64,000 nucleotides of DNA from Abditibacterium sp. (GCA_030448265.1 JAUJNG010000003.1:229260-293259); one strand, 5' to 3'; numbered from the stretch's first letter, positions 44,523-53,602 are shown. Made by a program: numbers and translations. The notes: generated by a model from the sequence alone, not told the origin.

Positions 44523-47500
44523 ATGCCCAAAGAACCATCGCCCTCCAACACCACACTCGAACTGCCGCAAAACGGCCACCAAAATGGCAATGGCGCCGCC
44601 GAAAGCGCCGTCCCCGACGAAATTCCCACCGCGCAACTTCAGGCGGCGGAGCAGAGCGTCAAAGGCAACGGCCACACCGGCTGGACGCCAGGTTTTCGCG
44701 CCCAGACCAGCCCCGAAAAGGCGCTCAAATTCCCGCGCCGCAACTCCAAAACCGGTCAGGACGTGTTCGAGACGAGCGGGTGGGAAAAGCGCACCGCCGC
44801 CATCACCGGCGAAACCGGCAAATCGGTATTCGAGCAGAAAGACTGCGAAATTCCCGCGAACTGGTCGCAGCTGGCCACCAACGTCGTGGTGAGCAAGTAT
44901 TTTCGCGGCCCGATTAACACGCCGCAGCGCGAAACATCGGTCAAACAGGTGATTGGCCGCGTCGCCGACACCATCGGCGACTGGGGACGGCAGGGCGGCT
45001 ATTTCGCGTCCGACGAAGACGCGCAGTCGTTCCGCGACGAACTCGCTTACTATTTGCTGCATCAATACGGCGCGTTCAACTCGCCGGTGTGGTTCAATCT
45101 GGGCGTCAAAGGCTCCAAGGCACAAGCCTCAGCGTGTTTCATAAATTCGGTTTACGACGACATGGAATCCATCATGGAACTCGCCGCGACCGAAGCGCGC
45201 TTGTTCAAAGGCGGATCGGGCGCCGGAAGCAATTTGTGGCGCATCCGCTCTTCGCGCGAGCAGCTTTCAGGAGGCGGCATCGCGTCAGGGCCGGTTTCTT
45301 TCATGCGCGGCTGGGACGCTTTTGCGGGCGCGATTAAATCGGGTGGCACCACGCGACGCGCGGCGAAGATGGTAATCCTCAACGCCGATCACCCCGACAT
45401 CGAAGAGTTCATCGTGTGCAAGGCCGACGAGGAGAAAAAAGCCTGGGCGCTCATCGAAGCGGGCTACAACGGCGGCTGGAACGTGCCTGGCGGCGCTTAC
45501 GATTCGGTGATGTTCCAAAACGCCAACCACAGCGTTCGCGTCAACGACGACTTCATGCGCGCGGCGGAAAACAACGCCGGATGGAACACCCGCGCGGTGC
45601 GCGACGGCAAGGTCGTTGAAACCAAAAACGCGCGCGAAATGCTGCTCAAAGTCGCGGAATGCACCCACCTGTGCGGCGATCCTGGCCTGCAATACGACTC
45701 CATCATCAACGACTGGCACACCTGCGCCAACACCGACCGCATCTACGCCTCCAATCCCTGCTGCGTGACGGGCGATACGCTCGTGGCCGTCGCCGATGGG
45801 CGCAACGCGGTGGCGATTCGAGATTTAATCGGGACGGAAGTGCCGGTTTATGCCCACGATCACGCGAGCGGCAAAACCACGATTTCGCGGATGTGGAACA
45901 TCGAAGCCAAGCGCCAGGGCGTGCCGGTTTATCGCGTCACCCTCGACGACGGCTCCAGTTTTCGCGCGACGGACGACCATCTCATCATGCTGCGCGACGG
46001 CTCCTATCGCATGGTGCGCGACCTCCAACCGAGCGATGCCCTGATGCCGTTTCACTCCAAAGTGCTGGCGCCCGCGAAAAGCCGCACCAAGCGCCGTCAC
46101 GTCTGGACGGGCGGGAGTTGGACGCCGCAATATCGCGCGATTTGGAACTATCTCAATGGCGAACAGCCCTTCGGAAGCCACATCCATCACGCCGATTTCG
46201 ATGCACTGAATGACGCCATCGAAAACCTCATTTTGATGCCCGCCGATGCACATAATGCGCTGCACACCGGCAAAATGATCGGCGATAACAACCCCGCGCG
46301 CCGCTTAATGAACGACGAGTGGCGCCAGAACATCGCGCGCGCCGTGTCGGGCGAGAATAACCCCAATTTTGGCAAAACTCACTCGCCCCAAATGCGCGAA
46401 AAGATGAGCGCCAAAGCCGCCGCGCGCTGGCAAAACGAAGAACAGCGCGCCAGGGCTTCGGAGTTCGCCAAAACCTGGATTTCCGATGCTAAAGCCGAAG
46501 GCCGCAAAATCGGGCGCACGGCGGGCGAAACTTTCGAGCGTTCCTGCCCCGTGTGCCGCGCCGCGTTCCAAACCAAGCGCATCGAGCAAATCTTCTGCGG
46601 CTCCGATTGCCGCAACTCGCCGATGGGTTACGCCATGAGCGGCGGCAAAGGCGGCCAGACCCGCGCCGGACGCGCCGAAAACGCCGAACTCACGCGCCGC
46701 GCCGCGCTCACCGGCAGCCGTCACGCCATTCTGCGCGCCGCCCGCGCCCTGATGGACAACGGCGTGGCGCCCTCGGTCGAGAACTGGGCCGAGTTGCGCC
46801 CGCAACTCGAAGAACTGGGCTTCAATCGCGTGCCCCAGGCCGCGACGGTCGCGCGCAACTTCGCCGATTCCGCCCAGCTTCGGGACGCCGCCGCGCATTT
46901 CAATCACAAAGTCGCCAGCGTCGAGTTCTGCGGCCACGAGGACGTTTACGACGGCACGGTTGACACCCATCACAACTTCGCCATCCTCACTTCGAGCGAA
47001 AATTCCTGCGCCGACGGCCACCAGAACTTCAGTGGCATTTTCATCCACAACTCAGAATTTGTATTTTTAGATGACACGGCGTGCAATCTTTCGTCGCTCA
47101 ATCTCCTCAAATTCTACGATTTCGAGACCGGCCACTTCGACGCCGACCTCTACACCCACGCCTGCGAAACCTTTCTCACCGCGCAGGAAATCATCGTTTC
47201 GTTCGCGTCCTATCCGACCGCCAAAATCGCCGAAAACTCCGAACTTTACCGACCGCTCGGCCTGGGCTATTGCAACATCGGCGCGCTACTCATGGCATCG
47301 GGCCTCGCCTACGACTCCGATCAGGGCCGCGCCCTCACCGGCGCCCTCACCGCGATTATGACCGGCGCCGCCTATCGCCAGAGCGCCAAAATCGCGCGCA
47401 ATACCAGCCCGTTCGAGGGCTACGCCAAAAATAAAGAGCCGATGCTGCGCGTCATCGCCAAGCACCGCGACGCCGTGAATCACATCGACAAAACTCTTGT

Positions 47501-48794
47501 CGCCGACAACGTGATGCAGGCCGCGCGCACCGTCTGGGACGACGCCCTCATCCTCGGCCAGAAACACGGCTACCGCAACGCGCAAACGACGGTATTGGCA
47601 CCTACCGGCACCATCAGCTTTATGATGGATGCCGACACGACGGGCATCGAACCCGACATCGCGCTCGTCAAATACAAGAAACTGGTCGGCGGCGGACTGC
47701 TCAAAATCGTCAATCAGACCGTGCCCGCCGCGCTTCGCAAGCTGGCGTATAACGAGGACGAAATCAAGTCGATTGTGGACTACATCGACAAAAACGACAC
47801 CATCGAAGGCGCGCCAGGACTGCGCGACGAACATCTTTCGGTCTTCGACTGCGCTTTCAAAGCGATGAACGGCACCCGCTCGATTCATCACATGGGGCAT
47901 ATCAAAATGATGGCGGCGGCCCAGCCGTTCCTGTCGGGTGCGATCTCAAAAACCGTGAATATGCCGCAGGACTGCACCGTCGAGGACATCTTCGACGCCT
48001 ACATTCAAAGCTGGAAACTGGGCGTGAAAGCGGTGGCGATTTACCGCGACAATTCCAAGCGCACCCAGCCGCTTTCGACGGCCAGCGACGCCCAGAAAGC
48101 CGACAAAAAGGAACTGGAAATCAAGCGTGCCAACCGTCGCAAACTGCCCGACGAGCGCCAAAGCATCACCCACAAATTCTCGATTGCCGGACAGGAAGGC
48201 TACTTCATGGTCGGTCTTTACGAGGACGGCAGCCCTGGCGAGCTTTTCATCAAGATGAGCAAGGAAGGCAGCACGATTTCAGGCCTGATGGACTCGTTCG
48301 CGGTCTCGATTTCGATGTGTCTGCAATACGGGGTGCCGTTGCGCGTTCTGGTCAACAAGTTCTCCCACACGCGCTTCGAGCCGAGCGGCTACACCACCAA
48401 CCGCGAGATCCCGATTGCCAAATCGCTGATGGACTACATTTTTCGCTGGTTCGATTTGAAATTCCATCCCAACGGCGACAACGGTCACTTCGGCAAAACG
48501 GCGCCGGTCGAGGAAGTGGAAGCAAAAAAAGCCTCTGAGCCTGAATTGGCGCTCTCGGCTCCGGCAGAGAAGGCCCCGATTCAGGCGAAGTCCGCCCCCG
48601 CCGGTTCGCCCGCGCTGACGCTGTTTCCCTCGTATGAAAACGGCTCATCCAACGGCAACCTCGCCGACGCGCAAGCGAGCCTGATGCAAGCGCAAACCGA
48701 CAGCCCGCCCTGCCCCAACTGCGGCGCGATCACGGTAAGAAGCGGCGCCTGCTACAAGTGCAACGAATGCGGCACGACGACGGGTTGCGGTTGA
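44523..48794 (+). CDS. nrdJ: Class II (B12-dependent) ribonucleotide reductase with intein
   Basis: A 1423-residue precursor of adenosylcobalamin-dependent ribonucleotide reductase, which makes deoxynucleotides without oxygen or a metal-radical subunit. Landmarks: first redox Cys205 (ASACFINS), the thiyl-radical Cys413 in the N-x-C-x-E motif (NPC followed, after splicing, by SEF), the LAPTGTISFMM-type loop and a C-terminal zinc-ribbon/redox tail (CPNCGAITV...CYKCNECG). Residues 414-843 are an intein, leaving a 993-residue enzyme. The ATG at 44523 is preferred because the frame upstream to 44322 reads through the promoter and NrdR boxes. The ribosome-binding site is weak. Confidence 0.93.
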   Translation: MPKEPSPSNTTLELPQNGHQNGNGAAESAVPDEIPTAQLQAAEQSVKGNGHTGWTPGFRAQTSPEKALKFPRRNSKTGQDVFETSGWEKRTAAITGETGKSVFEQKDCEIPANWSQLATNVVVSKYFRGPINTPQRETSVKQVIGRVADTIGDWGRQGGYFASDEDAQSFRDELAYYLLHQYGAFNSPVWFNLGVKGSKAQASACFINSVYDDMESIMELAATEARLFKGGSGAGSNLWRIRSSREQLSGGGIASGPVSFMRGWDAFAGAIKSGGTTRRAAKMVILNADHPDIEEFIVCKADEEKKAWALIEAGYNGGWNVPGGAYDSVMFQNANHSVRVNDDFMRAAENNAGWNTRAVRDGKVVETKNAREMLLKVAECTHLCGDPGLQYDSIINDWHTCANTDRIYASNPCCVTGDTLVAVADGRNAVAIRDLIGTEVPVYAHDHASGKTTISRMWNIEAKRQGVPVYRVTLDDGSSFRATDDHLIMLRDGSYRMVRDLQPSDALMPFHSKVLAPAKSRTKRRHVWTGGSWTPQYRAIWNYLNGEQPFGSHIHHADFDALNDAIENLILMPADAHNALHTGKMIGDNNPARRLMNDEWRQNIARAVSGENNPNFGKTHSPQMREKMSAKAAARWQNEEQRARASEFAKTWISDAKAEGRKIGRTAGETFERSCPVCRAAFQTKRIEQIFCGSDCRNSPMGYAMSGGKGGQTRAGRAENAELTRRAALTGSRHAILRAARALMDNGVAPSVENWAELRPQLEELGFNRVPQAATVARNFADSAQLRDAAAHFNHKVASVEFCGHEDVYDGTVDTHHNFAILTSSENSCADGHQNFSGIFIHNSEFVFLDDTACNLSSLNLLKFYDFETGHFDADLYTHACETFLTAQEIIVSFASYPTAKIAENSELYRPLGLGYCNIGALLMASGLAYDSDQGRALTGALTAIMTGAAYRQSAKIARNTSPFEGYAKNKEPMLRVIAKHRDAVNHIDKTLVADNVMQAARTVWDDALILGQKHGYRNAQTTVLAPTGTISFMMDADTTGIEPDIALVKYKKLVGGGLLKIVNQTVPAALRKLAYNEDEIKSIVDYIDKNDTIEGAPGLRDEHLSVFDCAFKAMNGTRSIHHMGHIKMMAAAQPFLSGAISKTVNMPQDCTVEDIFDAYIQSWKLGVKAVAIYRDNSKRTQPLSTASDAQKADKKELEIKRANRRKLPDERQSITHKFSIAGQEGYFMVGLYEDGSPGELFIKMSKEGSTISGLMDSFAVSISMCLQYGVPLRVLVNKFSHTRFEPSGYTTNREIPIAKSLMDYIFRWFDLKFHPNGDNGHFGKTAPVEEVEAKKASEPELALSAPAEKAPIQAKSAPAGSPALTLFPSYENGSSNGNLADAQASLMQAQTDSPPCPNCGAITVRSGACYKCNECGTTTGCG
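45762..47051 (+). mobile_element. NrdJ intein with HNH endonuclease
   Basis: A 430-residue in-frame intein. It starts at Cys (CVTGDTLVAV) and ends FIHN before Ser844. Splicing blocks: T-x-x-H in FRATDDHLIM, and the C-terminal VYDGTVDTHHNF. The middle is an HNH homing endonuclease (HIHHADFDALND...NLILMPADAHNALH, about residue 553 on), a NUMOD3-type repeat (NNPNFGKTHSPQMREKM) and a CxxC...C zinc element (CPVCRAAF...FCGSDC). It interrupts the active-site motif immediately after the radical cysteine. Confidence 0.9.
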
Positions 48795-48806
48795 AGAAAA
48801 CGAAAG

Positions 48807-48830
48807 GGGGCGCGGCGTTAGCCGCGCCCC
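48807..48830 (+). terminator. GC-rich hairpin after nrdJ
   Basis: GGGGCGCGGC and GCCGCGCCCC form a 10-bp stem with a GTTA loop, 12 nt after the stop. It has no T run, so it may be a rho-assisted or weak terminator. Confidence 0.5.
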
Positions 48831-48859
48831 ACACAAAGTGATGTTCGTAAAGGAAATTT

Positions 48860-49015
48860 ATGCCTAACAATGACTCTAATCCGCCGCGTCCAGTGCCACC
48901 ACCAACTCCACCCGACAGGGAAATATTGATTGAGAGGGGATTACCAGGAAAACCAACTACCCCATCACAAGCTGTGCCACCACGAACACCCGCCCCTCCT
49001 AAAAAAGAGCGTTAA
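48860..49015 (+). CDS. 51-residue Pro-rich small protein A
   Basis: A 51-residue Pro/Thr/Lys-rich peptide. After a short variable N-terminus it carries GLPGKPTTPSQAVPPRT and ends PPKKER. The next gene encodes a peptide of the same length with matching LPGKPTTPP and PPKKQR ends, so they are paralogues. AAAGGAAA upstream is a good ribosome-binding site. Base composition is much more AT-rich than nrdJ. First of three closely spaced genes. Function unknown: it could be a partner subunit, regulator or secreted peptide of the membrane protein. Confidence 0.6.
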   Translation: MPNNDSNPPRPVPPPTPPDREILIERGLPGKPTTPSQAVPPRTPAPPKKER

Positions 49016-49042
49016 TGAGAATTTCGTTTTGAGAGGTAGACC

Positions 49043-49198
49043 ATGAATATACGGGAAATCAAAGCCGCTGGGCCACCGACGCCTCAACCAGATAAAGATG
49101 CCCCACACCCTGGGACAAAAAGCTTGCCTGGAAAACCCACGACGCCACCTCGTGTTGTTCCGCCTCCAACATCACCACCGCCAAAGAAGCAGCGATAG
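49043..49198 (+). CDS. 51-residue Pro-rich small protein B
   Basis: Paralogue of the preceding gene: 51 residues, with SLPGKPTTPPRVVPPPT in the middle and PPKKQR at the end. The N-terminus differs (MNIREIKAAGPPTPQPDKD). GAGAGGTAGACC is its ribosome-binding site. Its TAG stop is followed without gap by the ATG of the membrane-protein gene, so the two are translationally coupled. Confidence 0.6.
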   Translation: MNIREIKAAGPPTPQPDKDAPHPGTKSLPGKPTTPPRVVPPPTSPPPKKQR

Positions 49199-50185
49199 AT
49201 GCTCTCAGATATAACGAAAGTTCTCGACCGCAATTTTATCGTGGGTTTCTTCTTGCCTTCGGTAATTCTTTCATTTCTCTCTCTTTGGGTGCTATCAGCA
49301 TTCAATCTATTAGATCCTCTTGCTCAGACCCTCAAGTTTTTACCTGTTGCCAGCCAGGAGCTAAACGGTGGTAAATATCAATTATTATTCCTTACCATCT
49401 TGAGTTTTGTGAATGCATTAATTCTTATGTTAATGAATCAATTCCTTTATCACGTTTGTGAAGGATACATAGGGTTTGATAGATTAAGCGTAATGAAGTT
49501 TTTTGAGTTAAAAAGGATGAAGAAACTGCAACGAAATTCAGATATGGAGGCACAACAGCGTTTTTCGTCCGAATTCCCACCCGAAAACTTTGTCCTACCA
49601 ACAGCATTTGGAAATGCAATACGGTCATTTGAAACATATCCAAATGAGGTATATGGCGTTGAATCTATAGTTGTCTGGTATAGGCTCCTTGCAGTATTAC
49701 CAAGTGACTATAGAGACACAGTGAACTTACAAAAAAGTTCTGTAGATTTTTGGCTAAACTTATGGATAGGAAGTTTGATACTCTCCTTTCTATATTTTTT
49801 CCTACATATGTATTCAGGGGCCTCACCATCTTTGATGTTCCCTCTCGCTTTTGGAGCATTAGCATTCTTTGCAGCGAAAGCTGCGAAAGAATCTGCTCTA
49901 AATTGGGGAGAATACGTCAAGACATCATTTGACGTTTATCTTCCAGAATTACAGAAGAAACTTGGTTTTTCTGTCTCCTTTACGAGAAAACAGGAGAGAG
50001 ATCTTTGGAAGGCAATCAGCCAAACTTTTTTGTATCGCCATCCCATTTCCACTACCACTTCTCGCTCTTGGTGGGATCAAGTTGCGGACTTAGTTCGCAA
50101 TCAAGCAGTAGAGGACGAAACCATTCTGCGTTACAAAGATGGGAGTGGAGAAGATGGGGACACAAGTTCTGTTGGCAGCCGATAG
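49199..50185 (+). CDS. Uncharacterised four-helix membrane protein
   Basis: A 328-residue membrane protein with probable helices at about 13-37, 60-82, 184-206 and 210-230 and cytoplasmic loops. It has a central conserved-looking motif (FVLPTAFGNAIRSFETYPNEVYGVESIVVWYRL) of a widespread family of unknown function that I recognise only by pattern. It is strongly AT-rich relative to both sides. Its last codons run into high-GC sequence that looks like the tail of a former host gene, which marks a likely insertion junction. It ends a three-gene operon with the two small Pro-rich proteins. Confidence 0.7.
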   Translation: MLSDITKVLDRNFIVGFFLPSVILSFLSLWVLSAFNLLDPLAQTLKFLPVASQELNGGKYQLLFLTILSFVNALILMLMNQFLYHVCEGYIGFDRLSVMKFFELKRMKKLQRNSDMEAQQRFSSEFPPENFVLPTAFGNAIRSFETYPNEVYGVESIVVWYRLLAVLPSDYRDTVNLQKSSVDFWLNLWIGSLILSFLYFFLHMYSGASPSLMFPLAFGALAFFAAKAAKESALNWGEYVKTSFDVYLPELQKKLGFSVSFTRKQERDLWKAISQTFLYRHPISTTTSRSWWDQVADLVRNQAVEDETILRYKDGSGEDGDTSSVGSR

Positions 50186-50270
50186 CGTCGAACAATCGAC
50201 GGTGAAGCGGCTCACGCCCGAAAACATCGCGCAGATTGAAGCGGTGTTTCGCAAAGCCGCGCGTTCGTAG
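50154..50270 (+). pseudogene. High-GC tail of a disrupted gene
   Basis: In another frame across the end of the membrane-protein gene a coding-like high-GC segment appears, ending VKRLTPENIAQIEAVFRKAA and a stop contributed by the REP palindrome. It has no ribosome-binding site and only a short opening from 50154. Best read as the 3' remnant of a chromosomal gene displaced by the AT-rich cassette. Parent gene not recognised. Confidence 0.35.
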
Positions 50271-50334
50271 GGGCGTAGCGTGCTACGCCCAGAACCCACC
50301 ACGTTTCGCGGGCGTAGCACGCTACGCCCCTACG
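50266..50334. repeat. REP pair (GGGCGTAGC family), copy 1
   Basis: Two inverted copies of the palindromic unit GGGCGTAGC-RY-GCTACGCCC, bounded by CGTAGG/CCTACG, with a 21-nt spacer. Directly upstream of the tyrosine transposase. Confidence 0.85.
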
Positions 50335-50379
50335 AGGTTATCGAGAGAGAGATGGAGAGGGTGAAGGCCAGGCGGGGTT

Positions 50380-50895
50380 ATGAAAGATCGCCATTCCTTT
50401 CGTTATCGCGGCTACGACTACCGGCGCAACGGGGCCTATCACATCGTGATTTGCTCGCACCAGCGCAAGAACGTTTTCGGTCGAATTCGCGGCGGCGCGA
50501 TGCAGCTCAACCGCTTCGGGCGCATCGTGGGTGAGGAATGGCATCTGAGCGGTCAGAAACGCACTGAAATCACGCTCGACACCTTTGTTGTGATGCCGAA
50601 TCACGTTCACGGTCTCGTCTTCATCGCGCGCCTCGACGACCAAACCCTGGAAGAGCCGCCCGATACTTCCGTTGTCGCGCCCGCTTCGCTTGGGGCGTTC
50701 GTGCGAGGTTTCAAAGCCGCCGTGACCAAACGCATCGGCGAGGAGCGCGGGCAACAAACCCTGGTGTGGCAAAGGCTGTATTGGGACAGAATCATCCGCG
50801 ACAAACAGGAACTCGAAAACACGCGGCGCTACATCGAAAATAATCCGGCGCAGTGGGAAAACGACGAACTCAACGCACAAAACCCCGCATCGTAG
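50380..50895 (+). CDS. REP-associated tyrosine transposase (RAYT, TnpA_REP)
   Basis: A 171-residue Y1-type single-strand transposase. It has the HUH motif in VVMPNHVHGLV and the catalytic Tyr in LENTRRYIENNP, plus the RRNGAYHIVICSHQRKNVF N-terminus typical of REP-associated transposases. These proteins bind and cut REP hairpins as single-stranded DNA and are thought to spread them without moving themselves. GGGCGTAGC-type REP pairs lie directly before and after it, and its TAG stop belongs to the downstream REP, which marks these as its cognate elements. Confidence 0.88.
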   Translation: MKDRHSFRYRGYDYRRNGAYHIVICSHQRKNVFGRIRGGAMQLNRFGRIVGEEWHLSGQKRTEITLDTFVVMPNHVHGLVFIARLDDQTLEEPPDTSVVAPASLGAFVRGFKAAVTKRIGEERGQQTLVWQRLYWDRIIRDKQELENTRRYIENNPAQWENDELNAQNPAS

Positions 50896-50964
50896 GGGCG
50901 TAGCGTGCTACGCCCTTGGATAAACTGGTAATCGGTCGAGGGCGTAGCACGCTACGCCCCTACG
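50891..50964. repeat. REP pair (GGGCGTAGC family), copy 2
   Basis: Same arms as 50266-50334 with a different spacer. Provides the stop codon of the transposase gene. Confidence 0.85.
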
Positions 50965-51016
50965 AACGTGCAACACATCGGGCGCGCTGGCACGAATCTC
51001 TCTACCCTGCGCTTTT

Positions 51017-51871
51017 ATGATCGAAAAAATTCCTTTTGGACGCACACAGCACCTCTCGACTCGCACCATTTTCGGCGCGGCGGCGCTGGGAGGCGTCACG
51101 CAGCGCGAGGCCGATGCCACGCTCGAAACGTTGCTCGAATACGGCGTCAATCACATCGACACGGCGGCGTCTTATGGCGCTTCGGAAGATCGCATCGCGC
51201 CGTGGATGAAAGGGCATCGCGCCGATTTCTTCCTCGCCACCAAAACGGGCGAGCGCACTTACCAAAAAGCGCGCGAAGGGATTCGCCGCTCGCTGGAACG
51301 CATGGGGGTGGGGCAGATTGATTTGATTCAGTTGCACTCTTTAGGCGATCCGGCGGACTGGGAAAAGGTGATGGGCGAAGGCGGCGCGCTTCAGGCCGTT
51401 CTCGAAGCGCGCGACGAAGGGCTGGTGAGGTTTATCGGGGTGACGGGGCACGGACTTCAAATCGCGGGGCTGCATCTCAAGGCGCTGGAGATCGCCGATT
51501 TCGATGCGGTTTTGCTGCCCTGGAACTATACGATGAGCCAGAACGAAACTTATGCGGCGGAGTTTTGGGAGTTGGTGGCGAAGTGCCGCGAGCGGGATGT
51601 CGCGGTGCAGACCATCAAGGGCGTGCTGCGCCGTCCCTGGGGCGAGATTGAGCGCACCGCCACGACGTGGTATCAGCCGCTCGAAGCGCAGCGCGATCTG
51701 GATAACGCGGTGAGTTGGGTTTTGGGGCACGAGGGGCTGTTTTTGAACACGGTGGGCGATATTCACATTTTGCCGCGCGTGCTGGAGGCGGCGAGTCATG
51801 TTGAAGCGGTGTCGGATGAGGCGATGCGCGCGATGATCGAAGAGCGGGAGATGGCGCCGTTGTTTGTGTGA
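51017..51871 (+). CDS. Aldo/keto reductase
   Basis: A 284-residue oxidoreductase of the AKR fold, related to but distinct from the 36801-37799 enzyme. Visible: Asp and Tyr in [10 protein letters not shown], Lys in LATKTG, His in LIQLHSLGD; the C-terminal cofactor loop is less typical ([15 protein letters not shown]). The start ATG follows the transposase by 121 nt across a REP pair, and its stop is followed by another REP palindrome. Substrate unknown. Confidence 0.82.
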   Translation: MIEKIPFGRTQHLSTRTIFGAAALGGVTQREADATLETLLEYGVNHIDTAASYGASEDRIAPWMKGHRADFFLATKTGERTYQKAREGIRRSLERMGVGQIDLIQLHSLGDPADWEKVMGEGGALQAVLEARDEGLVRFIGVTGHGLQIAGLHLKALEIADFDAVLLPWNYTMSQNETYAAEFWELVAKCRERDVAVQTIKGVLRRPWGEIERTATTWYQPLEAQRDLDNAVSWVLGHEGLFLNTVGDIHILPRVLEAASHVEAVSDEAMRAMIEEREMAPLFV

Positions 51872-51878
51872 AACATCG

Positions 51879-51920
51879 CGCGTTGGTAAGGGCGTAGCAC
51901 GCTACGCCCCTACCAACGCG
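51879..51920. repeat. Single REP palindrome (GGGCGTAGC family)
   Basis: One perfect REP unit extended outward to a 42-nt palindrome (CGCGTTGGTA...TACCAACGCG). Confidence 0.8.
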
Positions 51921-51944
51921 TGGAGGTTGTCCATTCAGGCAACC

Positions 51945-51980
51945 AAAAACGGAGCGCGAAATTCGCGCTCCGTTTTTGTT
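51945..51980. terminator. Bidirectional terminator
   Basis: CAAAAACGGAGCGCGAA and TTCGCGCTCCGTTTTTG pair, with A and T runs on both sides. It lies between the convergent aldo/keto reductase and small acidic-protein genes. Confidence 0.8.
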
Positions 51981-51984
51981 TTGG

Positions 51985-52161
51985 TTATTGCGACGGGGTG
52001 TTTTCGTCGGGTTCGAGGGCGTCGTTGGTGCCGGCCATGCTGCCGTTCCAACCGGCTTCGACGGCGCCGGTGATGGCATCACTGGAATCGTTTTGGCCGC
52101 TTTGCGGGTCGTTGGATTCGTCAATCTGGTCGGAAGGGATAGGGGTGTTGGGATCGTTCAT
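51985..52161 (-). CDS. Small acidic protein (58 residues)
   Basis: Hydrophilic, Asp/Asn/Ser-rich protein of 58 residues ([15 protein letters not shown] at the start, [12 protein letters not shown] at the end) with no recognised domain. AGGAG 9 nt before the ATG at 52161 supports translation, as does the terminator just beyond its stop. Disordered, cytoplasmic by appearance. Confidence 0.5.
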   Translation of the reverse strand: MNDPNTPIPSDQIDESNDPQSGQNDSSDAITGAVEAGWNGSMAGTNDALEPDENTPSQ

Positions 52162-52274
52162 TTGAGTTGTCTCCTGCATCGGGTTCACGTCAAAAGTCGT
52201 GCCAAAGAGCGGGGAAAAGGGGAAGGCTTTGGGCACGCGCGTTGCGATTGCGACGCGCCGGAGATGAAAACCCT

Positions 52275-53549
52275 ATGAAAGCCTTAACCTGGAACGGAAA
52301 ACATCAGGTCAGCATCGAAAACGTGCCTGACCCCACCATCGAAGAACCCACAGATGCCGTCGTCAAAATCACTTCGACGGCGATTTGCGGCTCGGATTTG
52401 CATCTTTACGATGGCCTCGTCCAGACCATGCAGCGCGGCGATATTCTGGGCCACGAATTCATGGGCGAAGTCGTCGCGGTCGGTTCGCAGGTGGGAAACC
52501 TCAAGATCGGCGACCGCGTGGTGGTGCCGTTTGTGATCGCGTGCGGGCATTGTTTTTTTTGCGACAAGACGATGTTTTCGCTGTGCGACAACACCAATCC
52601 CAATCACGAAATCCCCGAAAAACTCTATGGCGCTTCGCCCGCCGGACTGTTCGGGTTTTCGCATATGTATGGCGGCTACGCGGGCGGTCAGGCGCAATAC
52701 GCGCGCGTCCCGCATGCCGATGTCGGCCCCATCAAAATCGAAAACGGGCTGGAAGATGAGAAAGTGCTGTTTCTGAGCGATATTCTGCCGACGGCTTACA
52801 TGGCGGCGGAAAACTGCAACATCGAGCGCGGCGATACGGTGGCGATCTGGGGCGCGGGGCCGGTGGGCCAGTTGGCGATTAAATGCGCGTTTCTGCTGGG
52901 CGCCGAACAGGTGATCGTCATCGAAAACATTCCCGAACGCATCGCGATGGCGCAGGCGAACGGCGCCCAGGTGATTAATTTCGAGGCCGATGCCGAAGAG
53001 AATTTGTTCGACCAGCTTAAGTCGATGACTGGCGGGCGCGGGCCGGACAGTTGCATCGACGCGGTGGGCATGGAAGCGCACGGCACCAGTCCTGGCGAGA
53101 TTTACGATTGGATCAAAATGGGTTTGCGCCTCGCGACGGACAGGCCGAATGTGTTTCGTCAGGCGATTCAGGCGTGTCGCAAGGGCGGGACGGTTTCGGT
53201 GCCAGGCGTTTACGCGGGATTCTTCGACAAAATTCCGTTCGGCGCCGCGTTCAACAAGGGTTTGACATTTAAAATGGGCCAGACCCACGTTCAGCGCTAC
53301 ACCCATCCGCTTCTGGAGCGCATCGAAAAGGGCGAGATCGATCCCAGTTCCATCATCACCCATCTCCTGCCCATCGACGCCGCGCCCAGCGCCTACGAGA
53401 CCTTCAAACAGAAGCGCGACGGCTGCATCAAAGTGGTTCTGAAGCCCTGGGAAGAAGGCGGAAGCGGCGAGCAGACGAGTGATGCCGAAGTCGTCGGCGG
53501 CCAGATCAGGGATTTTTCGACGGCGGAATCGAATCCGGCCAAGGTTTAA
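52275..53549 (+). CDS. Zinc-dependent alcohol/formaldehyde dehydrogenase-like enzyme
   Basis: A 424-residue medium-chain dehydrogenase. Catalytic zinc site ICGSDLH and GHEFMGEV; structural zinc Cys quartet in [19 protein letters not shown]-binding GAGPVGQLA (about residue 190). The long insert and overall length resemble glutathione-independent formaldehyde dehydrogenases. The ATG at 52275 starts the conserved MKALTWNGK core; the frame runs open upstream but lacks a better start. Followed by a clear terminator. Confidence 0.88.
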   Translation: MKALTWNGKHQVSIENVPDPTIEEPTDAVVKITSTAICGSDLHLYDGLVQTMQRGDILGHEFMGEVVAVGSQVGNLKIGDRVVVPFVIACGHCFFCDKTMFSLCDNTNPNHEIPEKLYGASPAGLFGFSHMYGGYAGGQAQYARVPHADVGPIKIENGLEDEKVLFLSDILPTAYMAAENCNIERGDTVAIWGAGPVGQLAIKCAFLLGAEQVIVIENIPERIAMAQANGAQVINFEADAEENLFDQLKSMTGGRGPDSCIDAVGMEAHGTSPGEIYDWIKMGLRLATDRPNVFRQAIQACRKGGTVSVPGVYAGFFDKIPFGAAFNKGLTFKMGQTHVQRYTHPLLERIEKGEIDPSSIITHLLPIDAAPSAYETFKQKRDGCIKVVLKPWEEGGSGEQTSDAEVVGGQIRDFSTAESNPAKV

Positions 53550-53564
53550 GGGAATTTCGGGAAA

Positions 53565-53602
53565 CAAAAACGCGCTCTGCCCCTTGGCAGAGCGCGTTTT
53601 TT
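53565..53602 (+). terminator. Rho-independent terminator
   Basis: AAAAACGCGCTCTGCC and GGCAGAGCGCGTTTTTT: a 12-bp GC-rich stem followed by a T run, 16 nt after the dehydrogenase stop. Confidence 0.85.

Noticed and set aside
48860..49198. CRISPR-like or tandem DNA repeat suggested by the two similar short genes
   Set aside because: Similarity is at protein level over complete reading frames, with distinct spacers and ribosome-binding sites; there are only two units.
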